Assembly (NCBI RefSeq): GCF_018403325.1
Contig: NZ_BOSL01000002.1
Location: forward strand, 248,001 to 312,000
DNA: 64,000 bases
Direction: 5' to 3'
Source: Paenibacillus vini
Lineage (GTDB): Bacteria > Bacillota > Bacilli > Paenibacillales > Paenibacillaceae
Under the pieces are notes generated by a model. That model had not been told where the DNA came from and ran no database searches. It saw only the letters and a program-made list of their open reading frames with translations. Below, piece by piece: positions 17,411 through 25,137 of this stretch. Within the stretch, counting starts at the first letter, position 1. The number at the start of each line of letters is the position of its first letter. The translations under genes were made by a program, and so were the position numbers.

Positions 17411-17656
17411 ATGGCCACTAACAATGAAGCAGTTGTGGAAATTGCTCAAACAGCAGGGAAGTATACTTCATCCATTGTACTGCAAGCGGACAACAAGTAC
17501 ATTGATGTTAAAAGTATCCTCGGTCTTTTCACTACCCTGGTGAACACGAAGAGTTATGAATTGCATGTTCACGGACCGGATGCGGAAGAAGCTAAAGCTG
17601 CTGTAGCTGAAGTATTCGCAAAACACGGCTTGGACGTGAAAATAGTGGCTGAATAA
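17411..17656 (+). CDS. HPr-family protein lacking the active-site histidine and first beta-strand
   Basis: An 81-residue protein that aligns without gaps to HPr from about HPr residue 12 onward: AQTAGKY with QTASKY, and DVKSILGLFTT with NLKSIMGVMSL. The regulatory Ser46 is present as Ser35. The catalytic His15 corresponds to Asn4, the conserved Arg17 to Glu6, and the first beta-strand is missing. It therefore cannot act as a PTS phospho-carrier. It could be a Crh-like regulator phosphorylated only on serine by HPr kinase and acting with CcpA (inference), or it may have diverged. GGAGGG at 17399-17404 lies six bases before ATG 17411, so the short N-terminus is not a start-site error. A strong terminator follows. 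Confidence 0.85.
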   Translation: MATNNEAVVEIAQTAGKYTSSIVLQADNKYIDVKSILGLFTTLVNTKSYELHVHGPDAEEAKAAVAEVFAKHGLDVKIVAE

Positions 17657-17668
17657 GCTAGTTCTGGA

Positions 17669-17703
17669 AATACTCCTGCCCTATCGGGGCGGGAGTATTT
17701 TTA
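17669..17703 (+). terminator. Terminator after the HPr-like gene
   Basis: AATACTCCTGCCC pairs with GGGGCGGGAGTATT across a four-base loop, followed by a T run. Confidence 0.88.
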
Positions 17704-17809
17704 TATGTTAGCCGTTTATTTGGCGAGGTTCTTGTATTGGTCCCCGATTTCGTCTAATATTATGAATAGAGTAGATGTGTGGATTTTGGAGGACATAGGG
17801 GGGATGAAC

Positions 17810-18097
17810 ATGACTTCATCTGATTTACAGGAGCAACTGAATCTCAAAGCGCTCAATCTTCTGAAAGAAGATGCGGATAAAATAGAAAAGCTGATCGAAG
17901 TTCAGATGGAGAATCTGGCTACGCGTTACTGCCCACTCTATGAGGAAGTATTGGATACCCAGATGTACGGGTTCTCCAGGCAGGTCGATTATGCAGTGCG
18001 CATCGGATTGGTTCAGGAGACGGTAGGTAAACAGATCTTGAGCAGACTGGAACGTAATTTGGCTACGCTTTATGAGGCCATGAACAATAAAAATTAG
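17810..18097 (+). CDS. ylaN: YlaN family protein (UPF0358)
   Basis: Small cytoplasmic helical protein of 95 residues, clearly the YlaN family: [20 protein letters not shown] followed by [14 protein letters not shown], almost identical to the Bacillus subtilis protein. YlaN is linked to iron homeostasis and Fur function in recent work, and was once listed as essential (family knowledge). I chose ATG 17810 because the G-rich ribosome site at 17797-17803 is six bases away; ATG 17804 abuts it. In B. subtilis ylaN sits beside ftsW. Here ftsW is close but on the other strand, with an exchanger and an Asp23 gene between. Confidence 0.93.
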   Translation: MTSSDLQEQLNLKALNLLKEDADKIEKLIEVQMENLATRYCPLYEEVLDTQMYGFSRQVDYAVRIGLVQETVGKQILSRLERNLATLYEAMNNKN

Positions 18098-18112
18098 AAG
18101 CCGGCATATAGC

Positions 18113-18154
18113 AAAAAGCGCATGACCTTGAATCAAGGGCATGCGCTTTTTTTT
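18113..18154. terminator. Bidirectional terminator between ylaN and the cation exchanger gene
   Basis: AAAGCGCATG with CCTTGA pairs with TCAAGG and CATGCGCTTT around a short loop, with an eight-T tail on the plus strand and an A run on the other side. It serves both convergent genes. Confidence 0.85.
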
Positions 18155-18172
18155 GCCGCGAGGCGGATGGAA

Positions 18173-19243
18173 CTATACCAGATAAAAAGAGAAACCGAGA
18201 ATACAATAAACCGCAATCAGGAGCAAGCCTTCATACCAGTTGGTCTGGCCGTCCTGGGTAATTGACTTCGCTATAAAGACAGCGACGCCGATCGCGGCAA
18301 GCTCGATGACCGTAAAGACAATGTCCATCGGTTTGCCGAACAGATGGCTGACGAAGATCAGTACCGGTGCAACAAACAAGGCGATTTGCAAGCTGCTGCC
18401 CACTGCGATTTCAACTGCGGCACCGATCTTGTTCTTCATGGCAAGCAAAATGGCTGCGCTGTGTTCGGCGGCATTACCGACAATCGCGACGACAAAGGCG
18501 CCGACGAAAATTTCGCTCAGGCCGAACTTGGTTGAGAAGGTATCGAGACTATGTACGAGCCATTCGCTGACAAACGCTACCATGACTGTAGCGACGACCA
18601 GATACATAATCGAACGCTTCTTGGACCAAGTCGGTTCGTGCTCATGCGGGAGCTCCTGATCTTCGCTTTCGGTAACATCGGCGAGATAGTTCTTATGGGT
18701 GATCATGGAGAAGATCAGCCACAGGATGTAGGCCACAATCAATACACCCGCTACGACGAGACTGAGGACGTTCCGGTCTTCTTCGTGCAAAACGTGTGTA
18801 TTCAGGAATATGGCGGGAACAAACAGGGCGATGATGGCCACAATCATCAGGGAGCCGTTCATTCCGGCAAGGGAAACATTGTACTTCTGAACTTTGTACT
18901 TCAATCCGCCTGCGAACAGGCTGAGCCCAAGTACAAGCAGAAGGTTGCCGATGATGGATCCGGTGATACTTGCCTTAACCATATCGAATTTGGCTTCCCT
19001 AATGAGCATGATGGCAATGATCAGCTCGGCTGCGTTTCCGAAGGTGGCGTTCAAAAAGCCGCCAAGGCGCTGTCCAGCGTAATGTGCTACGCTTTCTGTT
19101 GCTTTGCCCAGGAAACCGGCGACAAAGATGACCGCAACCGCGGAGATGATGAATTCCAAAGTTGCCGACCAATGAGCGTAGTGTCCAATGGCGCTTAGTA
19201 CGAAGAAAAGGACGAGCAGTCCGGGAGATAAGTATTTTTTCAT
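18173..19243 (-). CDS. Calcium/proton exchanger, CaCA (CAX) family
   Basis: Inner-membrane antiporter of 356 residues with about eleven hydrophobic segments, expected to expel Ca2+ in exchange for protons. Both signature repeats of the CaCA superfamily are present: FGNAAELIIAI in the first half and VGNAAEHSAAI in the second, each with the conserved Asn and Glu of the ion pathway. A central acidic/His-rich loop (ESEDQELPHEHEPTW) separates the halves, as in YfkE/ChaA proteins. The ribosome site GGAGG lies before the start on the minus strand. The gene is monocistronic. A calcium P-type ATPase is also in the window (32447), so two calcium efflux routes are encoded. Confidence 0.92.
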   Translation of the reverse strand: MKKYLSPGLLVLFFVLSAIGHYAHWSATLEFIISAVAVIFVAGFLGKATESVAHYAGQRLGGFLNATFGNAAELIIAIMLIREAKFDMVKASITGSIIGNLLLVLGLSLFAGGLKYKVQKYNVSLAGMNGSLMIVAIIALFVPAIFLNTHVLHEEDRNVLSLVVAGVLIVAYILWLIFSMITHKNYLADVTESEDQELPHEHEPTWSKKRSIMYLVVATVMVAFVSEWLVHSLDTFSTKFGLSEIFVGAFVVAIVGNAAEHSAAILLAMKNKIGAAVEIAVGSSLQIALFVAPVLIFVSHLFGKPMDIVFTVIELAAIGVAVFIAKSITQDGQTNWYEGLLLIAVYCILGFSFYLV

Positions 19244-19374
19244 TTCAACACCTCCAAATTCAATATAACCAATAACGTAGTGATTATAAACGAAAGTTAG
19301 AAAATGGTCTATATTTGCTTAAAAGGAAATTAGCATTTACAATGAAGAATAATGAGGTTGAAGGAGGAATGACC

Positions 19375-19737
19375 ATGACCGAGCAGTTGCAACTCGATAT
19401 GGGGCTTATTCGGATTTCAGATGACGTTGTTTCCAAAATTGCCGGAATGGCTGCCTTGGAAACTCCTGGTATAGCTGCTATGTCCGGGGGATTATCTGAA
19501 GGATGGGCCAAACGATTAAGCGGCAAAAACGTGCAAAAGGGCGTTACCGTGGAAGTCGGTCAATTGGAAGCGGCGATCGATCTCCGGATCATCGTGCTGT
19601 ACGAGACTCCGATTCATGAAGTATGCCGGATGCTGCAGCAAAATGTACGGGAAGCTGTGGAAAATATGTCCGGACTGAAGGTTGTTGAAGTGAATGTCAA
19701 GGTGGAAGGCGTCGCTTTTAAAGACGACGAGCTTTGA
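19375..19737 (+). CDS. Asp23/Gls24 family envelope stress protein
   Basis: A 120-residue alpha/beta protein of the Asp23 (DUF322) family, similar to YqhY and YloU. The core IRISDDVVSKIAGMAALETPGIAAM matches the family start, and the C-terminal half (VCRMLQQNVREAVENMSGL, VVEVNVKVEGV) is typical. Members of this family are membrane-associated through partners and linked to envelope or fatty-acid homeostasis (family knowledge); none acts as an enzyme. AAGGAGG at 19361-19367 gives seven bases to ATG 19375, whereas ATG 19369 would be too close. It stands alone, not beside accBC where YqhY normally lies. A second family member is at 59360. Confidence 0.92.
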   Translation: MTEQLQLDMGLIRISDDVVSKIAGMAALETPGIAAMSGGLSEGWAKRLSGKNVQKGVTVEVGQLEAAIDLRIIVLYETPIHEVCRMLQQNVREAVENMSGLKVVEVNVKVEGVAFKDDEL

Positions 19738-19766
19738 TAGAACGGGTAAACGATCAATTCAGACAG

Positions 19767-19802
19767 GGTTGCCTCTATAACATGGGGCAACCTATTATTT
19801 TT
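19767..19802 (+). terminator. Terminator after Asp23-family gene
   Basis: GGTTGCC and GGCAACC form a seven-base stem, then TATTATTTTT. Confidence 0.65.
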
Positions 19803-19811
19803 GAGTAATGC

Positions 19812-19854
19812 AAAAGCGCGAGTAACGGGGTTCCCCGATTACTCGCGCTTTTTT
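19812..19854. terminator. Terminator of ftsW, can act in both directions
   Basis: AAAAGCGCGAGTAA with CGGGG pairs with CCCCG and TTACTCGCGCTTTT, giving a long stem with A and T runs on its two sides, just downstream of ftsW. Confidence 0.9.
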
Positions 19855-19868
19855 ACTTGAATATGTGG

Positions 19869-21116
19869 TTAGCCCTGATGGCGTCTCCGGTGGCTCCAAT
19901 CGTACGAAGCGGATTCCTTAACAACGACGGATTTCGTTTTCTCCTGCTTGGAGGGAAGTGTGGATTCCCGTGAAATGCTCAGGACGATCCCCATAGCTAC
20001 CATCATAACGAGCAGGGAAGAACCCCCGTAGCTGATAAAGGGAAGCGTGACCCCGGTCACCGGAATCGTTCTCGTGACCCCGCCGATATTAATGAACGCC
20101 TGGATGGCGATCAGACCCATGATGCCGACACCCATCAAAGTACCGAAGGTGCTGTGGGAGCGAAGGGATACAAGCAGGCCTCGCCAAATAAAGTAAATAT
20201 AAAAAATCAGGAAGATAATAGTTCCGATAAATCCGAATTCTTCCCCGATCACGGAGAAAATAAAGTCGTTATAGGCATTCGGCAAATAATGCAGCTTCTG
20301 AATGCCTTGTCCGAATCCTGTCCCGGCGAATCCGCCGTGCCCGATTGCGGTCATGGATTGGATCAGGTTATACCCCGTATGTTGGGGATCTTCCCAAGGG
20401 TCGATGTATGCTTGAATTCTTCCCATCTTGTAGTTGTTCTCCGCCGCGGCTGATTCGCTCGGGTTGATCTTGTCCCATAGCGCTCCGACGCCCATGACGA
20501 TACTGGCGCCCAGGATCAGCAGGGCGATCGATCCCATAATATGCTTCAGATTAGCGCCGCCCGCAAAAATAATCAGTCCCGCCGTTGCGACGAGAATGAG
20601 GCAGGAGCCAAGATCCGGCTGGAGCATAATCAATCCGGCGACAAAGCCGACGATGACCATGACCGGAATGTAACCGGTCCGCAGATCGCGGAAGCGTTCG
20701 CCCTTTTTGGAAATAAGAGCCGACAAATACATGATGGTAGTAATCTTGGCCAATTCCGTCGGCTGAATGCCCAGCGTCCCGACTTTAAACCAACTGCTGG
20801 CACCGTTGATGCTCCCGGAAAAAGGAACGATCATCAGCAGGATGATCGCCAGAATAAATATCGGAACAAACAATTTCTTATACTTCTCATAAGGAATGTT
20901 CATCGAGATAAACATACCGATGAGGCCGACCGCCCCGAAGGCGATCTGACGTTTGGTGAAGTACATCGGGTCGTAATTAAACTTTTCGCTGACTTGAGCA
21001 ACGCTGGAGCTGGAGCTGAACACCATGACAATCCCGAAGCCCACCATCAGCAGAGTGAGAATGAGAAGCTGGAAATCGGGAGTTCCGCGCCGGGGCTCTT
21101 CTTTGTTGTCTCTCAT
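19869..21116 (-). CDS. ftsW: FtsW/RodA/SpoVE family peptidoglycan polymerase, probably FtsW
   Basis: Polytopic membrane glycosyltransferase (SEDS family, 415 residues, about ten hydrophobic segments) that polymerises lipid II with a partner class B PBP. Diagnostic segments are INGASSWFKVGTLGIQPTE, LQPDLG with the catalytic Asp, and PFISYGGSSL. I prefer FtsW to RodA because ylaN is nearby as in B. subtilis, and because the SYGGSSL loop suits FtsW, but SpoVE is also possible. The start lies 12 bases after the yugN stop, so yugN and ftsW probably form one transcript. A strong terminator follows. Confidence 0.85.
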   Translation of the reverse strand: MRDNKEEPRRGTPDFQLLILTLLMVGFGIVMVFSSSSSVAQVSEKFNYDPMYFTKRQIAFGAVGLIGMFISMNIPYEKYKKLFVPIFILAIILLMIVPFSGSINGASSWFKVGTLGIQPTELAKITTIMYLSALISKKGERFRDLRTGYIPVMVIVGFVAGLIMLQPDLGSCLILVATAGLIIFAGGANLKHIMGSIALLILGASIVMGVGALWDKINPSESAAAENNYKMGRIQAYIDPWEDPQHTGYNLIQSMTAIGHGGFAGTGFGQGIQKLHYLPNAYNDFIFSVIGEEFGFIGTIIFLIFYIYFIWRGLLVSLRSHSTFGTLMGVGIMGLIAIQAFINIGGVTRTIPVTGVTLPFISYGGSSLLVMMVAMGIVLSISRESTLPSKQEKTKSVVVKESASYDWSHRRRHQG

Positions 21117-21128
21117 GGGTGTTATGCC

Positions 21129-21470
21129 TTAGGCCTCCAAAAGTTGCTTCAGCTCGGCGAGCTTATGGCTGGCGGTCTTCATCACCAGCGCAGGAATTTC
21201 GGATTCGTATTCCAGACCGTGAGGGAAAGTGGCCCGCCCCATGTAGACCGCTTCAATGGCCAGAACCGTGTCCGGACGCTCCAATTTGCCTTCAACGGCG
21301 CGCGTATTAATGCGAAGGAAGTATTCTTCATTGTTAAACTCAATTTTATAATCGTATGTAGCTCTGTAATATTCCCATTGCCAACGAATGAAACCTACCT
21401 TCTCGGCAGATTCATCCAAATAGGCCAAATCGCTCTTAAGTCCATCCAAACCTGTATTTTCAACAATCAT
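21129..21470 (-). CDS. YugN-like family protein
   Basis: A 113-residue protein resembling the YugN-like family of Bacillota (GLDGLKSDLAYLDESAEKVG, then WQWEYYRATYDYKIE). Its molecular role is not known to me. The fold appears alpha/beta, with no signal peptide or membrane segment. I chose the ATG at 21470 on the minus strand because GGAGGAGG lies 11 bases before it; an in-frame TTG overlaps that site. It immediately precedes ftsW. Confidence 0.8.
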   Translation of the reverse strand: MIVENTGLDGLKSDLAYLDESAEKVGFIRWQWEYYRATYDYKIEFNNEEYFLRINTRAVEGKLERPDTVLAIEAVYMGRATFPHGLEYESEIPALVMKTASHKLAELKQLLEA

Positions 21471-21633
21471 CTTTCCGAAGGCCTCCTCCAAAAGTTCGTA
21501 AAAAAGTCATGAAAGTTCTCTTCCCATGATATTATGTTTCCATCAGTTGTGCAAGCATGGGAAAGCCTTGAAGAAAGTGACGTTTTCTCCAGTTTGCCGC
21601 ATGGAACGCCTCATATTAAGGAAGTCCGTTTTC

Positions 21634-21642
21634 TGATACAAT
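21634..21642 (+). promoter_or_regulatory. Candidate extended -10 promoter for the M20 amidohydrolase gene
   Basis: TGATACAAT, an extended -10 element, lies 37 bases before the start codon. No clear -35 is seen. Confidence 0.4.
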
Positions 21643-21678
21643 GGGAGAAGGGATTTGCTGAAAAGGAAGTGAGGCAGA

Positions 21679-22863
21679 ATGCAAAAGGAAGCGCTTCAAG
21701 CTTTGTTTCCATCCATGGTGGAGCACAGACGTTATTTGCACCGGCATCCGGAGCTGTCTTTTATGGAGAAGGAAACCTCCGCATTTGTCGCGGATCGGCT
21801 TCGCGGACTCGGGATTGAGGTTACATCCGGCATCGGAGGATTCGGATTGATCGGCATCATACGCGGCTCAAAACCGGGCAAAACGGTGGCATTGCGGGCA
21901 GATATGGACGCCCTGCCGATTCAGGACGAGAAGCAGTGCGACTATGCTTCCCTGATGCCCGGCGTTATGCATGCATGCGGTCATGACGGGCACACGTCGG
22001 TGCTTCTTGCGGTGGCGGAATACTATAGTCGTCAAAAGGAAGATCTAGAGGGAGAGATCCGGCTGATTTTTCAACCCGCGGAAGAGGTTTGCCCGGGAGG
22101 GGCGGTATCCATGATTGAAGCAGGCGCGCTCAAGGGAGCGGATGTCATCTATGGTGTCCATTTATGGACGCCGATTCCTGTCGGTGTTGCCGGCAGCGCA
22201 CCGGGACCGCTTATGGCCTCGACCGATGAATTTTTCATCGATATTCAAGGCCGGGGCGGACACGGAGGCATGCCGCATAGAACGATTGACAGCGTGGTGG
22301 CCGCTTCGGCTCTGGTGCTTCAACTGCAAAGTGTGGTTAGCCGATCGGTCGATCCTTTGAATCCGGCGGTGGTCACCATCGGCTCGATTCAGGGGGGGAC
22401 CGCGCAGAATATTATCGCGGACCGCTGCCGTTTAGCCGGGACGGTCCGTTGCTTTGACGAAGAGACAAGGGCGTTGATCCGTACCCGGATTCATGAGATG
22501 GCCGAGGGCACGGCTGCGGCTTATGGAGCGGAAGCGACTGTGGATTATATGCTGGGCTATCCGAGCCTGGTCAACGATAATCAAGAGTTCGAACGATTCT
22601 ACGAAACTGCGGCCACTGCGGCTGGCCTACTGCCGGAGATTTCACCGAAAATTATGCCGGCCGAGGATTTCGCCTATTATTTAAGGGAGATACCTGGCTG
22701 CTTTATGCTTGTCGGGGCCGGAAATCCGGAGAAGGACATTATTTATCCGCATCATCATCCCAAATTCGATATAGATGAAGCAGCAATGCTGCACGCGGCT
22801 GCGCTGTTGATCGCGATGAGAGATTCATACTGCGCTGAACATGAGTCATCCTCTGGCGCATAA
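21679..22863 (+). CDS. M20-family metal-dependent amidohydrolase
   Basis: Cytoplasmic zinc-dependent hydrolase of 394 residues related to IAA-amino-acid hydrolase, hippurate hydrolase and N-acetyldiaminopimelate deacetylase. Visible metal-site blocks are ALRADMDALPI, HACGHDGHTS and FQPAEEVCPGGA, then the lid region GRGGHGGMPHRTID and the late His in YPHHHPKFDIDE. The substrate is an N-acyl amino acid or similar; dapL/dapH-type neighbours that would point to acetyl-diaminopimelate are absent here. AAGGAAGTGAGG precedes ATG 21679. The next gene is 44 bases on, so co-transcription with the CBS protein is likely. Confidence 0.92.
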   Translation: MQKEALQALFPSMVEHRRYLHRHPELSFMEKETSAFVADRLRGLGIEVTSGIGGFGLIGIIRGSKPGKTVALRADMDALPIQDEKQCDYASLMPGVMHACGHDGHTSVLLAVAEYYSRQKEDLEGEIRLIFQPAEEVCPGGAVSMIEAGALKGADVIYGVHLWTPIPVGVAGSAPGPLMASTDEFFIDIQGRGGHGGMPHRTIDSVVAASALVLQLQSVVSRSVDPLNPAVVTIGSIQGGTAQNIIADRCRLAGTVRCFDEETRALIRTRIHEMAEGTAAAYGAEATVDYMLGYPSLVNDNQEFERFYETAATAAGLLPEISPKIMPAEDFAYYLREIPGCFMLVGAGNPEKDIIYPHHHPKFDIDEAAMLHAAALLIAMRDSYCAEHESSSGA

Positions 22864-22907
22864 AAATGTTCCCCCTTTGGAATTCTATGTCCGAAGGAGG
22901 GATGAAC

Positions 22908-23333
22908 ATGAAAAAAGTAAGCGAAATTATGACCCGCGATGTAGTTACGGTAACTCCTGAAGACAATGTCTTCGAGGTTGCCGTTAAAATGAAGCAGCAT
23001 GGGACCGGATTTATTCCGGTGGTGGAAAAAGGCGGCGACAAGCTGATCGGCGTGATCACGGACCGCGATTTGGTAGTCCGAGGGATTGCAGAGAAGCACC
23101 CGGGATCCACGGCGGTTGAAACCGTGATGACCAAGGGAATTAAAACAGCTTCGCCGGATACCTCGGTGGATGCAGCGGCCGAATTGATGGCAGAACAGCA
23201 AATCCGCCGCCTACCTGTAACTGAGGGGGACCGGCTGATCGGCATCGTTTCGATCGGCGATCTGGCGGTACGGAACATATTTGCCGACAACGCGGGCGAG
23301 GCCTTGGCTGAGATATCGGAACATGTGCACTAA
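22908..23333 (+). CDS. CBS-domain protein (YlbB-like)
   Basis: Small 141-residue cytoplasmic protein made of two CBS domains in tandem (about 5-60 and 72-130), the second ending in LPVTEGDRLIGIVSIGD. Such Bateman modules bind adenosine nucleotides and regulate partners; no effector domain is fused. The neighbourhood (ftsW/ylaN upstream, ylbF-ylbG downstream) matches the B. subtilis location of ylbB, so it is probably the orthologue (inference). AAGGAGG at 22894-22900 supports ATG 22908 over the in-frame ATG 22902. Confidence 0.9.
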   Translation: MKKVSEIMTRDVVTVTPEDNVFEVAVKMKQHGTGFIPVVEKGGDKLIGVITDRDLVVRGIAEKHPGSTAVETVMTKGIKTASPDTSVDAAAELMAEQQIRRLPVTEGDRLIGIVSIGDLAVRNIFADNAGEALAEISEHVH

Positions 23334-23448
23334 TCCAGCTTAACCCGATTGATAGGCGCGGGATAAGAAGTTCGCGGCCGATGGCTGTCGGGCTTCTTTT
23401 TAATATAGAGATTCATGGATTCGATTTTGGATTGGAGGGTGACAGACG

Positions 23449-25137
23449 GTGAATACGGACGGAGCATGCATTGTGCAGCGGGATCTGACGATTTTGCTGG
23501 AAAAGAATCACCCCGGATTTGAGGACGCCCGGGCACAGTTGGCGCTTTTTGCCGAGCTGGTAAAAAGCCCTGCTCATTACCATACATACAGGATCACGCC
23601 ATTATCACTATGGAATGCCGCCGCGGCCGGCAGATCAGCCGAAGAGGTCATCCAGGGACTGCGTCGATTGTCCCGATGGGAAATCCCCAGCGGAATTACG
23701 GAGGATATCGTCAAATGGATGTCCAGATACGGAAGTTTAAAGCTCTATGGCTACGATAAGGAACCGGATCGCTTATGTCTGGAATGCGTTACGGGTGACC
23801 CCGGAGTGCTGGAGTCGTTGACCCAAGAGAAAGGGTTAGCCGGATTCCATATGAATCTGATCGATCCTTTACGGGCGTTGGTTCCATCCTTGTGGCGCGG
23901 AGCATTGAAGCAGGAGCTGGCTCGTCTCGGCTATCCGGTTTTGGATGAGGCAGGGTATCACCAGGGACAAGCTTTATCTATCCAACTGAGGCCTGTAACC
24001 GCCGGAGGAAAGCGATTTGACCTTAGGCCTTATCAAGCGGAGGGCGTGGAGGCTTTCGCCGGAGATCAGGACAGCGGGGGAAGCGGCGTCCTCGTACTTC
24101 CTTGCGGAGCCGGAAAGACGGTGATCGGTCTTGCGGCGATGGCGCATTTTCAATGTGAAACCCTAATATTGACTTCCAACGTTACATCGGTACGTCAGTG
24201 GATTAGCGAAATCGCGGATAAGACGACTCTATCGCTGGATGCCGTAGGCGAATATACGGGAGAGCGAAAGTATGTCCGTCCGATAACGGTGTCGACGTAT
24301 CAAATATTGACCCATCGGGGAAAGAAAGAGGATGGCTTCAAGCATATGAGCTTGTTCAACGAGCGGGACTGGGGACTCATTATATATGACGAGGTCCATC
24401 TACTGCCTGCCCCCGTGTTTCGCGCTACCGCGGATATTCAGGCAACCCGCCGTCTCGGGCTTACCGCAACTCTGGTTCGGGAAGACGGCTGCGAGCGGGA
24501 CGTATTTTCGCTGATCGGTCCGAAGCGTTATGAAGTGCCTTGGAGGGCGCTTGAGGAGCGCGGGTTCATTGCCCAAGTGGAATGCGAGGAGGTCCGGGTG
24601 AGCATGCCCGCCGGATTAAAAGAGCGATACATCCAGGCTGAAGGTAGAGAAAAATACCGGATTGCTGCGGAAAATCCCCGGAAAACTGAAATTGTAAAGC
24701 GACTTTTGGACCGCCATGCCGGAAGGCAGATCCTGATCATCGGACAGTATTTGGACCAGTTGCGGGAAATTGCCCGGTCACTGGACGTTCCGTTAATTAC
24801 CGGCAGCATGCCGCAGGAAGAACGGGGGAAATGGTTTTCGCAATTTCGCAAAGGGGAAATTCCCGTGCTGGCCGTGTCCAAAGTGGCTAATTTCGCGGTT
24901 GATTTGCCCGATGCGTCGGTAGCGATCCAGATTTCCGGAAGCTTCGGCTCACGCCAGGAAGAAGCCCAGCGGCTGGGGCGGATTTTGCGGCCGAAACAGG
25001 ATGGCAGCGGCGCATTTTTTTATACGCTTGTATCGGAAGAGACGCGTGAACAGGAGTTTGCTATGCGCAGACAGTTGTTCCTGATTGAGCAGGGTTATGA
25101 ATATGCGGTGAGTTTCGAACGGGAGGAAGGGGCATGA
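23449..25137 (+). CDS. XPB/ERCC3-type superfamily 2 DNA helicase
   Basis: Predicted 3'-5' DNA translocase of 562 residues, similar to bacterial homologues of eukaryotic XPB. A roughly 190-residue N-terminal region precedes two RecA-like domains. Motif I is GAGKT at residue 220, motif II DEVH in IIYDEVHLLP, motif III GLTATLVRED, and motif VI in EEAQRLGRILRPK. A RED-like residue set (VREDG) of XPB proteins is present. The role is probably nucleotide-excision-type repair or transcription-coupled remodelling (inference). Start is GTG 23449 with GGAGG upstream. The next gene overlaps by four bases (ATGA), so translation is coupled to a partner gene. Confidence 0.9.
   Translation: MNTDGACIVQRDLTILLEKNHPGFEDARAQLALFAELVKSPAHYHTYRITPLSLWNAAAAGRSAEEVIQGLRRLSRWEIPSGITEDIVKWMSRYGSLKLYGYDKEPDRLCLECVTGDPGVLESLTQEKGLAGFHMNLIDPLRALVPSLWRGALKQELARLGYPVLDEAGYHQGQALSIQLRPVTAGGKRFDLRPYQAEGVEAFAGDQDSGGSGVLVLPCGAGKTVIGLAAMAHFQCETLILTSNVTSVRQWISEIADKTTLSLDAVGEYTGERKYVRPITVSTYQILTHRGKKEDGFKHMSLFNERDWGLIIYDEVHLLPAPVFRATADIQATRRLGLTATLVREDGCERDVFSLIGPKRYEVPWRALEERGFIAQVECEEVRVSMPAGLKERYIQAEGREKYRIAAENPRKTEIVKRLLDRHAGRQILIIGQYLDQLREIARSLDVPLITGSMPQEERGKWFSQFRKGEIPVLAVSKVANFAVDLPDASVAIQISGSFGSRQEEAQRLGRILRPKQDGSGAFFYTLVSEETREQEFAMRRQLFLIEQGYEYAVSFEREEGA

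Noticed and set aside
20541-21512. 323-codon plus-strand frame across ftsW and yugN
   Set aside because: Runs antisense through both genes; its composition (Gln/His/Arg-rich) is that of a shadow frame.
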